From Kibdelosporangium banguiense (lineage in GTDB: Bacteria > Actinomycetota > Actinomycetes > Mycobacteriales > Pseudonocardiaceae): a stretch of 64,000 nt of DNA. This document shows positions 35,630 through 45,530 of the stretch, one piece after another. The notes under the pieces are model-generated. The model was not told where the DNA came from, ran no database searches, and saw only the letters and a program-made list of their open reading frames with translations. Location: contig NZ_JAGINW010000001.1 in the NCBI RefSeq assembly GCF_017876405.1, positions 9,375,203-9,439,202 of the forward strand. The letters run 5' to 3'. A program made the position numbers and the translations under genes. Numbering within the stretch: position 1 is the stretch's first letter; the number at the start of each line of letters is the position of its first letter.

Positions 35630-36112
35630 TCAGAGTGTGGTGACCGCCAGCGTGCCGCGCGTGAGAGTGACCCGGCCGGCCGGGGCGTCGGAGTCGATCT
35701 CCGGATAGTCGTAGTTGTCGCGCCGCTCCTGGGCGCCGAACGGGTCGAGATATCCCGAGGAGTCACCGGAGCCGCGAACGTTGCAGACCGCGGCGACATA
35801 CCCGCGCGTCACGTAGAACCGCGCGGCCTTCCCGAGTGCCTCAAGTTGGTCATAGGCGTTGTAGTCGTAGACGATCGCCGGAAAGCGGCCCGGCGCCGGT
35901 TGCCCGTCGGGACCGGCCGGGCGGTGGATGTCGCACGCAAGGTGGCTGCCGTCGCGCACCGGGACATCCGTCCGTCCGATGTGGACGCCGTAGGTGGCCG
36001 CGCGGCCGTAGGAGAAGAACCGGTCCGCGGGAAGCAGCGGCTCGGCCGCGGCGCTCGGCGCGAACAACACCGCGACCTGGATCAGCACGGCGGCCAGTGC
36101 GAGGGTTCTCAT
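35630..36112 (-). pseudogene. CocE/NonD (X-Pro dipeptidyl-peptidase S15-type) hydrolase with central deletion
   Basis: The 160-residue frame starts with a strong AAGGAGG site and a signal peptide (MRTLALAAVLIQVAVLF). It matches the N-terminus of secreted CocE-like hydrolases (VPVRDGSHLACDIHRP, GYVAAVCNVRGSGDSSGYLD, FGAQERRDNYD). It then jumps to YPEIDSDAPAGRVTLTRGTL, which resembles the jelly-roll C-terminus. Family members are about 550-650 residues; the catalytic Ser motif G-x-S-Y-x-G, Asp and His are all missing. The reading frame is kept, so a short non-catalytic secreted protein could still be made. Confidence 0.75.
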
Positions 36113-36567
36113 CCGGACCTCCTTCGGGTGTACTCACCTTCCCGATCGGCCGCCTGTCGCAGCAAGCATCAATATTCGATAGATTGATCGGCCGCACGCA
36201 TGGGCCTGACGGTGCCTGTCCACCCGATGACAACCAGTCATGAAATGACTTCACTTATCCCGTTGACCAGCAGGTAACTCGCTCACACACCGGAATCCCG
36301 TACCCGGCAGACCAATTCCGGCTTGCCGCTATGCGTCTCGCATGCCGCTTGTTAGTCTAAGTGAGTTCAGTTTGGTTCCTCGACGAGGAGGACGGATGAC
36401 TGACTCACGGCGACGGCGGGCATGGTCAGCGGTGGACAGACACCCGCGCAGGCAGGTCACCTGCCACTGCTGAAGGCTGGTTGCTTCAGCACGGCGAGAA
36501 GCGCGGTCACACCGACGAGCGGCGGCTTCTCCCAACCCATGAACTGGTCTACTACAAGGAATTCCCC
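36113..36567. other. Divergent intergenic region between the CocE relic and the alpha/beta hydrolase
   Basis: This 455-nt stretch holds promoters for both sides. A 25-codon open frame at 36396-36473 (MTDSRRRRAWSAVDRH...) has a strong GAGGAGG site and could be a leader peptide or the stump of a deleted gene. No family resemblance was seen in it. Confidence 0.4.
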
Positions 36568-37254
36568 ATGTCGTTCGTACTGATCCACGGCGCCACCATG
36601 GGCGCCGACTGCTGGGACCGGCTGATCCCGTTGCTGGACGGCGAAGTGCTCGCCGTGGACCTGCCCGGCCGCGGCAAGCGGCGCGACACCGACGTGCGCA
36701 CCGTGACACTGGACGACTGCGGCGAGGCCGTAGCCGCCGATATCCTCGAGCGCGACCTGACCGACATCGTCCTGGTCGGCCACTCGTTCGGCGGCGTCAC
36801 CGTGCCACGGGTCATGAAGCTGGTGCCGGATCGCATCCGGCGAGTGGTGCTGTTGTCGGCCGTGGTACCAGAAGACGGCACACGTGTACTCGACCAGATC
36901 GACCCGGAAGTGCGTGCCTCGGTGGAGGCGAGCATCACGGATGGCGTCTACAGCATCGATGCCGACGCGGCACGCGCGATGCTTTGCAACGACGCCGACG
37001 AGGAGCAGTCGCAGTTCATCCTCAGCCGCGTGGTCGACGACGCCGCCGCGCTGCTGGCGGAGACCGTCGACCTCAGCGGCTACCGGCTCCCGATACCGCG
37101 GACATATGTGCGACTGTCCGAGGACCACTGTTACCCGCCCGACCTACAGGCGAAGTCGGTCCAGCGGATCGACCCGGATGTGACCACGCTCCGCTCCGGC
37201 CACATGGCGATGGTGACCATCCCGGAGCTTCTCGCCACGGTCCTCAACGCCTGA
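36568..37254 (+). CDS. Alpha/beta-hydrolase (EstC/salicylate-esterase-like) beside the polyketide genes
   Basis: The 228-residue cytoplasmic protein opens with MSFVLIHGATMGADCWD (oxyanion HG), has the nucleophile elbow VGHSFGG (Ser73) and a late His in RSGHMAMV. Length and motifs match small plant-esterase-like hydrolases (MeSA-esterase/HNL type). AAGGA precedes ATG 36568. It converges with the halogenase gene (10 nt between stops). Because the synthase lacks a thioesterase, this enzyme is a candidate for product release, but that is inference from position. Confidence 0.85.
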   Translation: MSFVLIHGATMGADCWDRLIPLLDGEVLAVDLPGRGKRRDTDVRTVTLDDCGEAVAADILERDLTDIVLVGHSFGGVTVPRVMKLVPDRIRRVVLLSAVVPEDGTRVLDQIDPEVRASVEASITDGVYSIDADAARAMLCNDADEEQSQFILSRVVDDAAALLAETVDLSGYRLPIPRTYVRLSEDHCYPPDLQAKSVQRIDPDVTTLRSGHMAMVTIPELLATVLNA

Positions 37255-37263
37255 CGCGATTGA

Positions 37264-38727
37264 TCAGTCAACACGGGTCCAGGCCAGTCCGTCCTTGGCC
37301 AGGACGAGTCCGCCCGGGACGGACGCCTCGACCGGAACCCCGTAGAGGGCCAGGTCCTGAAGGTCGTTGCCGGCCCGGAACGTCTCGCCGACCACCTGGG
37401 AGGTGACCAGCGGGTTGACCCGGTCGTCCGCGGTCGCCAGCCGGCCCACCGCGCCGTCCAGGTCGTCCGCCACAGCGCGCCAGCGTTCGCCGAACTGCTC
37501 CGGACGGACTGCCATGTCCCCGGACACCAGGCCACCGGCCAGTTCGGCGAACGCGGCCGCCTCGGTCAGGTCCACTTTGCTGACCTTCTTGGCGGACCAG
37601 AAATACGATCGTTCGTCGCTCTGCATGTCGTAGAACGCCATGAGGAACTCGTAGAACACACCGTACTCGCGGCGGTAGCGCGTCTGGAACTCCACGAAGG
37701 CGCGCTCTTCAGGCACGTCACCGGCCAAGCTGGCGTTGACCGACCGAGCTGCCAGCAATGCGCCGTAGGTAGCCAGGTGGACACCGGAGGACAGCACCGG
37801 ATCCACGAAACACGCGGCGTCCCCGACCAGCGCCATTCCCGGCTGCCAGAACGAGTTCTTCCAATACGAGTAGTCTTTGCGCACTCTTACCCGGTCATAC
37901 GGCGGCTCAGTCGCGGCCGGCACGTCCACCAGCAGCCGGCTGACTTCGGGACACGCCTGGATCATGCTCTGCCACGCGGCACGCGGGTCGTGCTGGACAG
38001 CGGAAGCGTTGTCCGGCGAGATCACGGCGCCGACACTGGTCAGGTCGTCGCGCAACGGGATGTACCACAGCCAGCCGTTGTCGAACGCGGCACAGAAAAT
38101 GTTGCCGCTGTTGGGTTCGGGCAGCCGGCGGCCACCGGCGAAGTAGCCGAACACAGCCAGGTTCCGGAAGAAATCCGAATAGACCCGCCGGCCACCCACC
38201 TGGCCGTGGATCCGGCTGGTGTTGCCCGACGCGTCGATCACGAACCGGGCATACGCCGTGTGCGCAGTGCCGTCGGGTTCCGTGTACTCGACGCCACGCA
38301 CCCGCTCCCCGTCCTCGACAACGCGCCGCACCGGACTGCCCTCGCGTACATCGACGCCGGTGCGGTGGGCGTTGCGCAACAGTATCTCGTCGAACCGCGC
38401 ACGCTCCACTTGGAACGCAGTGGATGTGGGCTCGGGCAGACGAGGCGACGAGGCGAAGGAGAACTGCCATGGCTCGGGCCCACGGCCCCAGCGCATCGTG
38501 CCGCCGCGTTTGAGTGTGAAGCCCGCCCGCGCGACTTCGTCGGTGACGCCGAGGATGCGGCACAGGCCGTGCACGGTCGCCGGCAGCAGCGACTCACCGA
38601 TCTGGTAGCGGGGGAACGTATCCCGTTCCAGCAGGAGTACCCGGTGCCCGCGCATCGCCACGACTGTCGCCGCGGTCGAGCCGGCCGGTCCACCACCCAC
38701 GACGATCACGTCGTAGTCCGGGTTCAT
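37264..38727 (-). CDS. Flavin-dependent halogenase
   Basis: The 487-residue protein has an N-terminal FAD-binding GGGPAGST, the R-D-T-F-P-R-Y-x-I-G-E-S-L-L-P block typical of halogenases acting on carrier-bound or phenolic substrates (CmlS/PltA/CndH group), and the GWLWYIPL form of the W-x-W-x-I-P motif that prevents monooxygenation. GDAACFVDPVLSSGVHLA is the second FAD contact. It needs FADH2 from a reductase not encoded here. Its ATG overlaps the stop of the polyketide synthase in ATGA, so the two are translationally coupled and it probably halogenates the synthase product or a bound intermediate. Confidence 0.92.
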   Translation of the reverse strand: MNPDYDVIVVGGGPAGSTAATVVAMRGHRVLLLERDTFPRYQIGESLLPATVHGLCRILGVTDEVARAGFTLKRGGTMRWGRGPEPWQFSFASSPRLPEPTSTAFQVERARFDEILLRNAHRTGVDVREGSPVRRVVEDGERVRGVEYTEPDGTAHTAYARFVIDASGNTSRIHGQVGGRRVYSDFFRNLAVFGYFAGGRRLPEPNSGNIFCAAFDNGWLWYIPLRDDLTSVGAVISPDNASAVQHDPRAAWQSMIQACPEVSRLLVDVPAATEPPYDRVRVRKDYSYWKNSFWQPGMALVGDAACFVDPVLSSGVHLATYGALLAARSVNASLAGDVPEERAFVEFQTRYRREYGVFYEFLMAFYDMQSDERSYFWSAKKVSKVDLTEAAAFAELAGGLVSGDMAVRPEQFGERWRAVADDLDGAVGRLATADDRVNPLVTSQVVGETFRAGNDLQDLALYGVPVEASVPGGLVLAKDGLAWTRVD

Positions 38728-41700
38728 CCGTGCCTCCTGTCCTCGGCTACGTTCTCTATGTCAGGTAAGGATTCCCCCAGTGATTCCCGCAGCGCGGAGA
38801 GGACGTGTGCGGTCATCGCCGGCAGTGTCGGGTAGTCGAGCACGAGCGTCGGCGGCAACCGTACCTGGATGAAGGCACTGAGCCGGTTGCGCACCTGGAG
38901 CGCGATCAGTGAATCGAACCCGAGTTCGGTGAACTCCCGATCGACCGGAAGCGCCGCCGCGTCCGGGAAACCCAAGGCAGTGGCCAGTTCCACGCGGATC
39001 AACTCGGTCAGCACGGTTTCCCGCTCGTTCGCGGGCACGGCGGCGAGCCGGTCACGCCAGGCACCGGGGCTTTGCTCGACGGCGACGGCGGCGTTTGTGG
39101 TCGGGGCAGGACGACCGGGCAGGAGATCCGTGAGAACCGGCGGCACGGCCTGACCGGGTGCCGTGAAGTCCAGGGGAATCGGAGCGAGCACGGGTTCGGC
39201 GGTCCCCAACGCAAGGTCGAGCAGGGCGATGCCCTCCTGCTCGGTGACCGCGAGGACACCTCCCTCGGTGAGGTGGCGCTGGGCGAGGCCAGTGACCTGC
39301 CCCGCCATGCCTTTGTCCGCTGTGGACCATGGGCCCCACGCCAGTGCCTGCGCCGGGAGCCCACGCGCGACCCGGTGCCGGGCCAGCGCGTCGAGGAAAC
39401 CGTTGGCGGCGGCGTAGTTCGACTGTCCCGGCCGGCCGAGCATGCCTGCCGCCGACGAGTACTGCACGAACGCGGCCAGCCCCAGCCCTTTGGTGGCCTC
39501 GTGCAGGTTCCAGGCGCCATCCACCTTCGCCGCCAGCACCGCCGCCACTCGCTGCGGTGTCATGGCGGCCACCACGCCATCGTCCACGACGCCTGCGAGA
39601 TGGAACACGGCAGTCAGCGTGGTGGAGCAGGATGCGATCAAGGCGTCGACCGCCGCCGGGTCGCTCACGTCGCATGCGATCACTTGTGCGGGCAGATCAG
39701 CAGCCCATGCCGGGGTTCGGCCGCTGCGGTTGACCAGCAACAGGTTCCTAATGCCGTACGTGGCCACGAGATGGCGCGCGAGACTGGCGCCGAGCGCGCC
39801 CGTGCCACCGGTGATCAGTACGGTTCCGTCCGGGTCCAGTTGCGGGGCCGCGCCGGTCGGCGGGTCCGACGCGACCAGCCTGGGCACCAGTACGGTGTCA
39901 CCGTCCAGGGCAACCTGCGGTTCGCCCGTACGCAGCGCCGCATCCAGCGTCATCGAGGTGCCGCCGCGGCGGTCGATCAACACGATGCGGTCCGGATGCT
40001 CAGCCTGGGCGCTGCGCACCAGGGCCGTTGCGGCGGCCTCGGCCGGGTCGGGATCATCGCCGGTGGCGTTGTGGGTGAGCACGACCAACCGGCCCGGCTG
40101 TGAGCCGGCCACCCAGTCGCGGACCCGTGTCAGCACGGCGGTGACCAACTCGTGTGCCCGGCCCGGCAGGTCACCTTCGATCGCCAGCGCGGTCACGTCG
40201 AACAGTTCGTGTTCGGTGCCGGCTGTGCCGGGTGTTGCGGTCCGCCAAGCCAATCGGTACAGCTCTCCGACCTGCATCGGCCGCGTCACCATGGATTCGA
40301 CGACGGCCAGCGGCAGGCCTGTCGGGTCGGTGAGACTGACACGGACCTCGTCCGGTCCTAGCCGCACCACATGTGCCCGCGCCGCTGTGGCACCAGCCTT
40401 GTACACGGTCAGTCCGGTGCACATGACCGGGACCTGTAGTCCATATGCAGGCTCAGCCAACAATGTCGCATGCAGTGCGGCGTCGAGCAACACGGGATGC
40501 AGAAGGTACGAGCCGCCGGTCGCCGCTTCCCCGGGCGCCAGTGTCAGTTCCGCGAACAGGTCCGCGTCCCGTCGCCACAGCTTGGTCACCGCTTGGAACG
40601 CGGGCCCGTAGTGATGGCCGCGTGCGGCGAGACCCGTGTAGTCGATCGGGACTTCCTCGGCGCCCGCGGGCGGCCACGCCACTGACGGGGCGGGTGGGCC
40701 GACGGCTGGAGCGATCGTCGCTGTGGCGTGCCGCGTCCACGATCCCGCCGCGGCGGCCCAGACGGTCACTGGCCGCTGGCCTGTTTCGTCGGGCGCCCCC
40801 ACGACCACCTGGACGGGCACCTCGCCGGAACCGGGCAGCGTCAACGGTTTGTACAGTGCCAGCTCGGCCAGCCGGACGGCATCCGACGTCCCCGAAGCGC
40901 GCCAGGCCAGCTCGGCGAACACCGTCGCGGGCACCACGACCCGCGAACCGACCACGTGGTCAGCGAGCCAGGGCTGGCGCGCGGCGGACAACACGGCGTT
41001 GTGGCGCACGTTGGGCCCGTCCGCGTCCGGGTGCGGCTCACCCAGCAGAGGGTGGCTGGTCACATCCGGCTGCTGGACTGCATTCAGCCAGTAACGCTGT
41101 CGTTGGAAGGGATACGTCGGCAGCGGGTGGCGCCGGGCGCCGCTGGCGGCGTACACCGACTGCCAGTCCACCGGCACGCCGTGCACATGCAGAGTCGCCA
41201 GCGCGGCCAGCACATCGGTCGCAGCGGCTCCAGTGGGCACGCACACCGCTTCCGGCGTAAGACATTCCTCAGCCAGGACACTGAGCGCCACGGAGGGACC
41301 GGCTTCGACGAACGCCGTCACCCCCGCATCGGCAAGCCAACCGACAGCGTCAGCGAACCGCACGGTCTCCCGCGCCTGCCGGACCCAGTAGTCGGCTGTC
41401 GTCAACACGTCCGTCTCAGGCCGACCGGTCACAGTGGACACGATTGGAACAGAAGGCCGTTGGTACTCGACGGATTCAGCGACCGCGCGGAATTCTGCGA
41501 GGATAGGGTCGACCTGCGGCGAGTGGAACGCGTAGCTCACCCGCAACCTGGTGGCCGGACGGCCGATCCTGGCGGCCAGCTCCGTAACCGCGGCCTCACC
41601 ACCGGACAGCACAACCGACTTCGGTCCGTTGACCGCTGCGATCGCGATCCCGTTCATGAGGTAACGCGACACTTCGTCCACGGGTGCTCGTACCGCGATC

Positions 41701-44700
41701 ATCGCGCCACTCGTCGGCAGCGTGGCCATCAGCCGGCCGCGCGCAGCGACAAGCCGGATCGCGTCGGCGCGGGAGAACACACCAGCGATGTGGGCCGCCG
41801 CGAGTTCGCCGACCGAGTGACCGACCAGATAGTCCGGTCGCACGCCGTACTCGGCGAGCAGTGCGTGCAGGGCGACCTCGAAGGCGAACAGTGCGGGCTG
41901 CGCATAGTCGGTGCGGTCCAACGGGCCGTCGTCGATCACCTGACGCAACGGCCGCGGCAACCACGGCGTGAACTCGTCGCACACCTCGGTGAACACGGTG
42001 TCGAACACGGGAAGGGCCGCAGCCAGCGCACGGCCCATTCCGCTGCGCTGCGCGCCCTGGCCTGCGCACAAGAGGGCCACTTTCGGGTCGTTACGCGCGA
42101 TTCCCGTGCGCAGCGAAGGATTCACCACACCGTTGGCCAGGTCACGTAGGCCGGCAACGTGGCCGGTCAGCACCGCGGCCCGGTGCGTCAGTGGTGTTCT
42201 GGTCGTCGCCAAGGAGAACGCTACGTCTACAGTGGACTCTTTGGTCTCTTCGAGTGCGTCCGCGAGCCGTGCGGCGTGCGCTCGCAGGCCGGCCTCATCG
42301 CTGCCACTGACCAGCCAGGGTGCGTCGGCCCAGCGGTGTTCGCTGTGCGGCGCCTCGGTTTCCGGTGCTTCCTCGATGATCACATGCGCGTTGGTTCCGC
42401 CGATACCGAACGACGAGATCGCCGCCCGGCGTGGCCTGCCGCGGCTCGGCCACGGGCGTGCCCGGTCCAGGAGCCGCACGGCGCCCGCGGACCAGTCGAC
42501 ATACGGCGAGGGTTCGTCCGCGTACAGCGACCTGGGCAGTTCGGCGTGGCGCATCGCCTCGATCATCTTGATCACGCCTGCGATCCCGGCCGCGGCCTGG
42601 GTGTGCCCGAGGTTCGACTTCACCGAGCCCAGCCACGCCGGATCGGCTGGATCGCGGTCCTGCCCGTAGGTGGCCAGCAGGGCGCCTGCCTCGATCGGAT
42701 CGCCCAGCGCGGTGCCCGTGCCGTGCCCCTCGATCACGTCCACATCGGACGCTCGCAGTCCCGCGCCGACCAGCGCCAGTTGGATGAGTTCCCGCTGTGC
42801 CGGACCACTCGGCGCGGTCAGGCCGTTGGACGTGCCGTCGGAGTTCACCGCCGACCCGCGCAGCACGGCCAGCACCGGATGTCCGTTACGCCGGGCGTCG
42901 GTCAGTTTCTCCAGCAGTACCAGCCCGGCCCCTTCGGCCCAGGCCGTTCCGTCCGCGCCCGCCGCGAACGAACGGCACCGGCCGTCTGGTGACAGGCCCC
43001 GTTGGCGGCTGAACGCGATGAACGGCTGCGGGCTGGACATCACCATCGCGCCGCCGGCCAACGCGAGAGTGCACTTGCCGGTGCGCAGCGCGGTGGCGGC
43101 CAGGTCCATTGCGACCAGCGATGACGAGCAGGCTGTGTCCACAGTCAAGGTGGGCCCGCGTAGCCCCAGCACGTAGGCGATCCGGCCGGACGCGACGCTG
43201 CCCGCCGACCCGATGGCGAGATGTGCCTCCAGTTCGTGCGACCGCACCCGGTTCCCGTAGTCGGTGTGCATCAGGCCGACGAACACACCGGTGTTCGTGC
43301 CGCGCACGGCGGTCGCCGGAATGCCCGCGCGTTCCAGCGTCTCCCAGGCCACCTCCAGCAGCAGCCGCTGCTGCGGGTCGGCGGCCAGCGCCTCGCGTGG
43401 TGAGATACCGAAGAACACCGGGTCGAAATCCGCGGCGTCCGTGAGAAAACCGCCACGTCGTGTGTACGTGGTGCCGATCCGGTCCGGGTCTGGGTGATAC
43501 AGCCTGGTCATATCCCAGCCGCGGTCGTCCGGGAACTCACTGGTGGCGTCCACCCCCTCGGCCACGAGCCGCCAGAGATCCTCGGGGCTGCGTACCCCAC
43601 CGGGGTACCGGCACCCGGCCGCCACGATCGCCACCGGTTCGGTCTCGGGGCGTTCCCGTGGCGCGGTGCTCGCCGGAGCGCTGCCGTGCAGCCGCGACGC
43701 CAGGTACGTGGCGACGGCCGTAGGGCTCGGGTGGTCCCACACCAGCGTTGCCGGCAACGTCAGGCCGGTGCGCAGGCTGAGCCTGTGCCACAACGTCATC
43801 GCGCCCATCGACGTCACACCGAGGTCGGCGAACGCGGCGTCAGGGTCGCCCGCCGTCCCGCCGATCGCCGTGATCTCGTCCCGCACCATCTCCACCAAGG
43901 TGGCCGGCCCACCGATTTCCCGGTCAGGCTGCCGTTCGGTGAGTGCCTGACGCAGCATGTGGCGCCGTGGCTTGCCGATTGCCGTACGGGGGACGGCCGG
44001 GGTGAACAGGACTTCATCAGGAACCTTGTGCGGCGAAAGCACAGCGGCGCAGGCACGCAGCAGCCCGGCTGGATCGAGCGTGCGCCGCGCCGGGACCACG
44101 AACGCCACTGGGACCTCGCCGAGCAGCGGATGCGGGCGCGCCACCACGACCGCGTCCCGCACGCCGGGCAGGCCGCGCAGCACCTGCTCGACCTCGGCCG
44201 GGTCGACGTTCTCGCCGCCGCGCACGATCCGGTCGCTCACCCGGCCGGTGACGGCGAGGTGACCCCGTTCGAGACGGCCCAGATCACCGGTGTGGTACCA
44301 GCCGTCCACCAGCGACTCGGGCCGATTGTGGTAACCCAGCAACAGGTTGGGACCGCGGACCCAGATCTCGCCCTCGGTGGCGTCCCGGCCGGTGCCCGGA
44401 TCCACGAGTCGCACGTCGACACCGGGAACCGGCGGTCCGCTGGTCCCGCGCGCCCTCGTCCCGTCAATCCTCTCCATCGCGATCATGCCGCAGGTCTCGG
44501 TGCTGCCGTAACCGTCCAGCAGCGGAGCGCCCCATCGCTGTTCGACCTGCTCGCGCAGTGCCGGATCACTGGGCGCGCCTGCCGTGACACACAACCGCAG
44601 TGAGGGCACGGCGTCCAGGCTCGTGTCGAGCAGTTGCTGGTACGTGACCGGTACTCCAGCCAGGAGGGTCGGTGCGTACTCGTCGATCAGCGAGGCCAGC

Positions 44701-45422
44701 GTGACCGGATCCGGCGTGGCCGCGACCCGCGCACTCGCGCCGGCCGCGGTCACGCCCAGTAGGCACAGCGAGTGGGCATAGCTGTGCGCCAACGGAAGTG
44801 GCCACAGCACGCGATCATCCGCGCACAGCGCCAACCCCGGTATATAGCAGGCAAACGCCGACCACAGCGCGGACCGCTGGCTCGATATGACGGCCCGGGG
44901 TGTTCCCGTGGTGCCGGACGTGTAGAGCATCCACGCCGGTTCGTCGAGCCCGAGGTCGTCGCGCGGCGCTGCTGACCTGGTGGTGAGCTTCTCGAAGCGC
45001 AGCGCGCCATCCGGCACGGCTGCCTCGCCAGTCACCACCAGGCGCAGTGACCGTCTGGCCGTCACCCGCACGACCTGCGTCAGATGCCGCTGGTCGGTCA
45101 CCAGGACGGCCGGGTCACAGTCGGCTAGCAACGCCGCGAGTTCCGCGTCGGTACAATGCGGACTAAGCGGCACGCCGACCGCGGCGGCCCGCACCGTCGC
45201 CAGCAACCCTTCGATGAGTTCGACACTGTTGTCCACCAGGAATGCCACCCGCGCACCGCGGCCGACATCCAGCCCGGTGGCCAGGCCCGCGGTCCGATGC
45301 TCCATATCGGACCAGGTCACGCTGCGATGATCGTCAGTGAACGCCGTCTTTTCGCCGTACTGCCGGGCATTGGCGGTGAGTAACTCGGCAACGAAGCGGA
45401 GCGAGACCGCGTCCAAGGGCAT
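38724..45422 (-). CDS. Type I polyketide synthase: ligase-ACP-KS-AT-DH-KR-ACP
   Basis: The 2232-residue protein starts with an acyl-CoA-ligase-like adenylation domain (about 1-500; MLYTSGTTGTPRAV, GYGSTETCG, YHTGDLG) and an ACP (Ser in GVTSMGAM, about 536): a loading unit for a carboxylic acid starter. Then KS (about 594-1020; active-site Cys in VDTACSSS, EGHGTGT, SNLGH), AT (about 1105-1400; GHSVGE, and YAFHS at about 1297, best read as malonyl-specific), DH (HVVGSRVVVP at about 1487; LLDAALHA), KR (about 1869-2060; ITGGTGALG, VDD motif suggesting B-type, SNYAAAN) and a last ACP (GFDSL). All sites look intact. There is no ER and no TE. One module could act once or iteratively; the product is unknown. 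Confidence 0.93.
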   Translation of the reverse strand: MPLDAVSLRFVAELLTANARQYGEKTAFTDDHRSVTWSDMEHRTAGLATGLDVGRGARVAFLVDNSVELIEGLLATVRAAAVGVPLSPHCTDAELAALLADCDPAVLVTDQRHLTQVVRVTARRSLRLVVTGEAAVPDGALRFEKLTTRSAAPRDDLGLDEPAWMLYTSGTTGTPRAVISSQRSALWSAFACYIPGLALCADDRVLWPLPLAHSYAHSLCLLGVTAAGASARVAATPDPVTLASLIDEYAPTLLAGVPVTYQQLLDTSLDAVPSLRLCVTAGAPSDPALREQVEQRWGAPLLDGYGSTETCGMIAMERIDGTRARGTSGPPVPGVDVRLVDPGTGRDATEGEIWVRGPNLLLGYHNRPESLVDGWYHTGDLGRLERGHLAVTGRVSDRIVRGGENVDPAEVEQVLRGLPGVRDAVVVARPHPLLGEVPVAFVVPARRTLDPAGLLRACAAVLSPHKVPDEVLFTPAVPRTAIGKPRRHMLRQALTERQPDREIGGPATLVEMVRDEITAIGGTAGDPDAAFADLGVTSMGAMTLWHRLSLRTGLTLPATLVWDHPSPTAVATYLASRLHGSAPASTAPRERPETEPVAIVAAGCRYPGGVRSPEDLWRLVAEGVDATSEFPDDRGWDMTRLYHPDPDRIGTTYTRRGGFLTDAADFDPVFFGISPREALAADPQQRLLLEVAWETLERAGIPATAVRGTNTGVFVGLMHTDYGNRVRSHELEAHLAIGSAGSVASGRIAYVLGLRGPTLTVDTACSSSLVAMDLAATALRTGKCTLALAGGAMVMSSPQPFIAFSRQRGLSPDGRCRSFAAGADGTAWAEGAGLVLLEKLTDARRNGHPVLAVLRGSAVNSDGTSNGLTAPSGPAQRELIQLALVGAGLRASDVDVIEGHGTGTALGDPIEAGALLATYGQDRDPADPAWLGSVKSNLGHTQAAAGIAGVIKMIEAMRHAELPRSLYADEPSPYVDWSAGAVRLLDRARPWPSRGRPRRAAISSFGIGGTNAHVIIEEAPETEAPHSEHRWADAPWLVSGSDEAGLRAHAARLADALEETKESTVDVAFSLATTRTPLTHRAAVLTGHVAGLRDLANGVVNPSLRTGIARNDPKVALLCAGQGAQRSGMGRALAAALPVFDTVFTEVCDEFTPWLPRPLRQVIDDGPLDRTDYAQPALFAFEVALHALLAEYGVRPDYLVGHSVGELAAAHIAGVFSRADAIRLVAARGRLMATLPTSGAMIAVRAPVDEVSRYLMNGIAIAAVNGPKSVVLSGGEAAVTELAARIGRPATRLRVSYAFHSPQVDPILAEFRAVAESVEYQRPSVPIVSTVTGRPETDVLTTADYWVRQARETVRFADAVGWLADAGVTAFVEAGPSVALSVLAEECLTPEAVCVPTGAAATDVLAALATLHVHGVPVDWQSVYAASGARRHPLPTYPFQRQRYWLNAVQQPDVTSHPLLGEPHPDADGPNVRHNAVLSAARQPWLADHVVGSRVVVPATVFAELAWRASGTSDAVRLAELALYKPLTLPGSGEVPVQVVVGAPDETGQRPVTVWAAAAGSWTRHATATIAPAVGPPAPSVAWPPAGAEEVPIDYTGLAARGHHYGPAFQAVTKLWRRDADLFAELTLAPGEAATGGSYLLHPVLLDAALHATLLAEPAYGLQVPVMCTGLTVYKAGATAARAHVVRLGPDEVRVSLTDPTGLPLAVVESMVTRPMQVGELYRLAWRTATPGTAGTEHELFDVTALAIEGDLPGRAHELVTAVLTRVRDWVAGSQPGRLVVLTHNATGDDPDPAEAAATALVRSAQAEHPDRIVLIDRRGGTSMTLDAALRTGEPQVALDGDTVLVPRLVASDPPTGAAPQLDPDGTVLITGGTGALGASLARHLVATYGIRNLLLVNRSGRTPAWAADLPAQVIACDVSDPAAVDALIASCSTTLTAVFHLAGVVDDGVVAAMTPQRVAAVLAAKVDGAWNLHEATKGLGLAAFVQYSSAAGMLGRPGQSNYAAANGFLDALARHRVARGLPAQALAWGPWSTADKGMAGQVTGLAQRHLTEGGVLAVTEQEGIALLDLALGTAEPVLAPIPLDFTAPGQAVPPVLTDLLPGRPAPTTNAAVAVEQSPGAWRDRLAAVPANERETVLTELIRVELATALGFPDAAALPVDREFTELGFDSLIALQVRNRLSAFIQVRLPPTLVLDYPTLPAMTAHVLSALRESLGESLPDIENVAEDRRHG

Positions 45423-45530
45423 TCTTCAGCCTAGCCACCACGATTGCGCGCCCGCATGGCAAAGATTCGCCACCATGACGACAGCGACCATCAATGATGG
45501 TGGTGGACTCGCACGACCTTTGCCCGAGCG

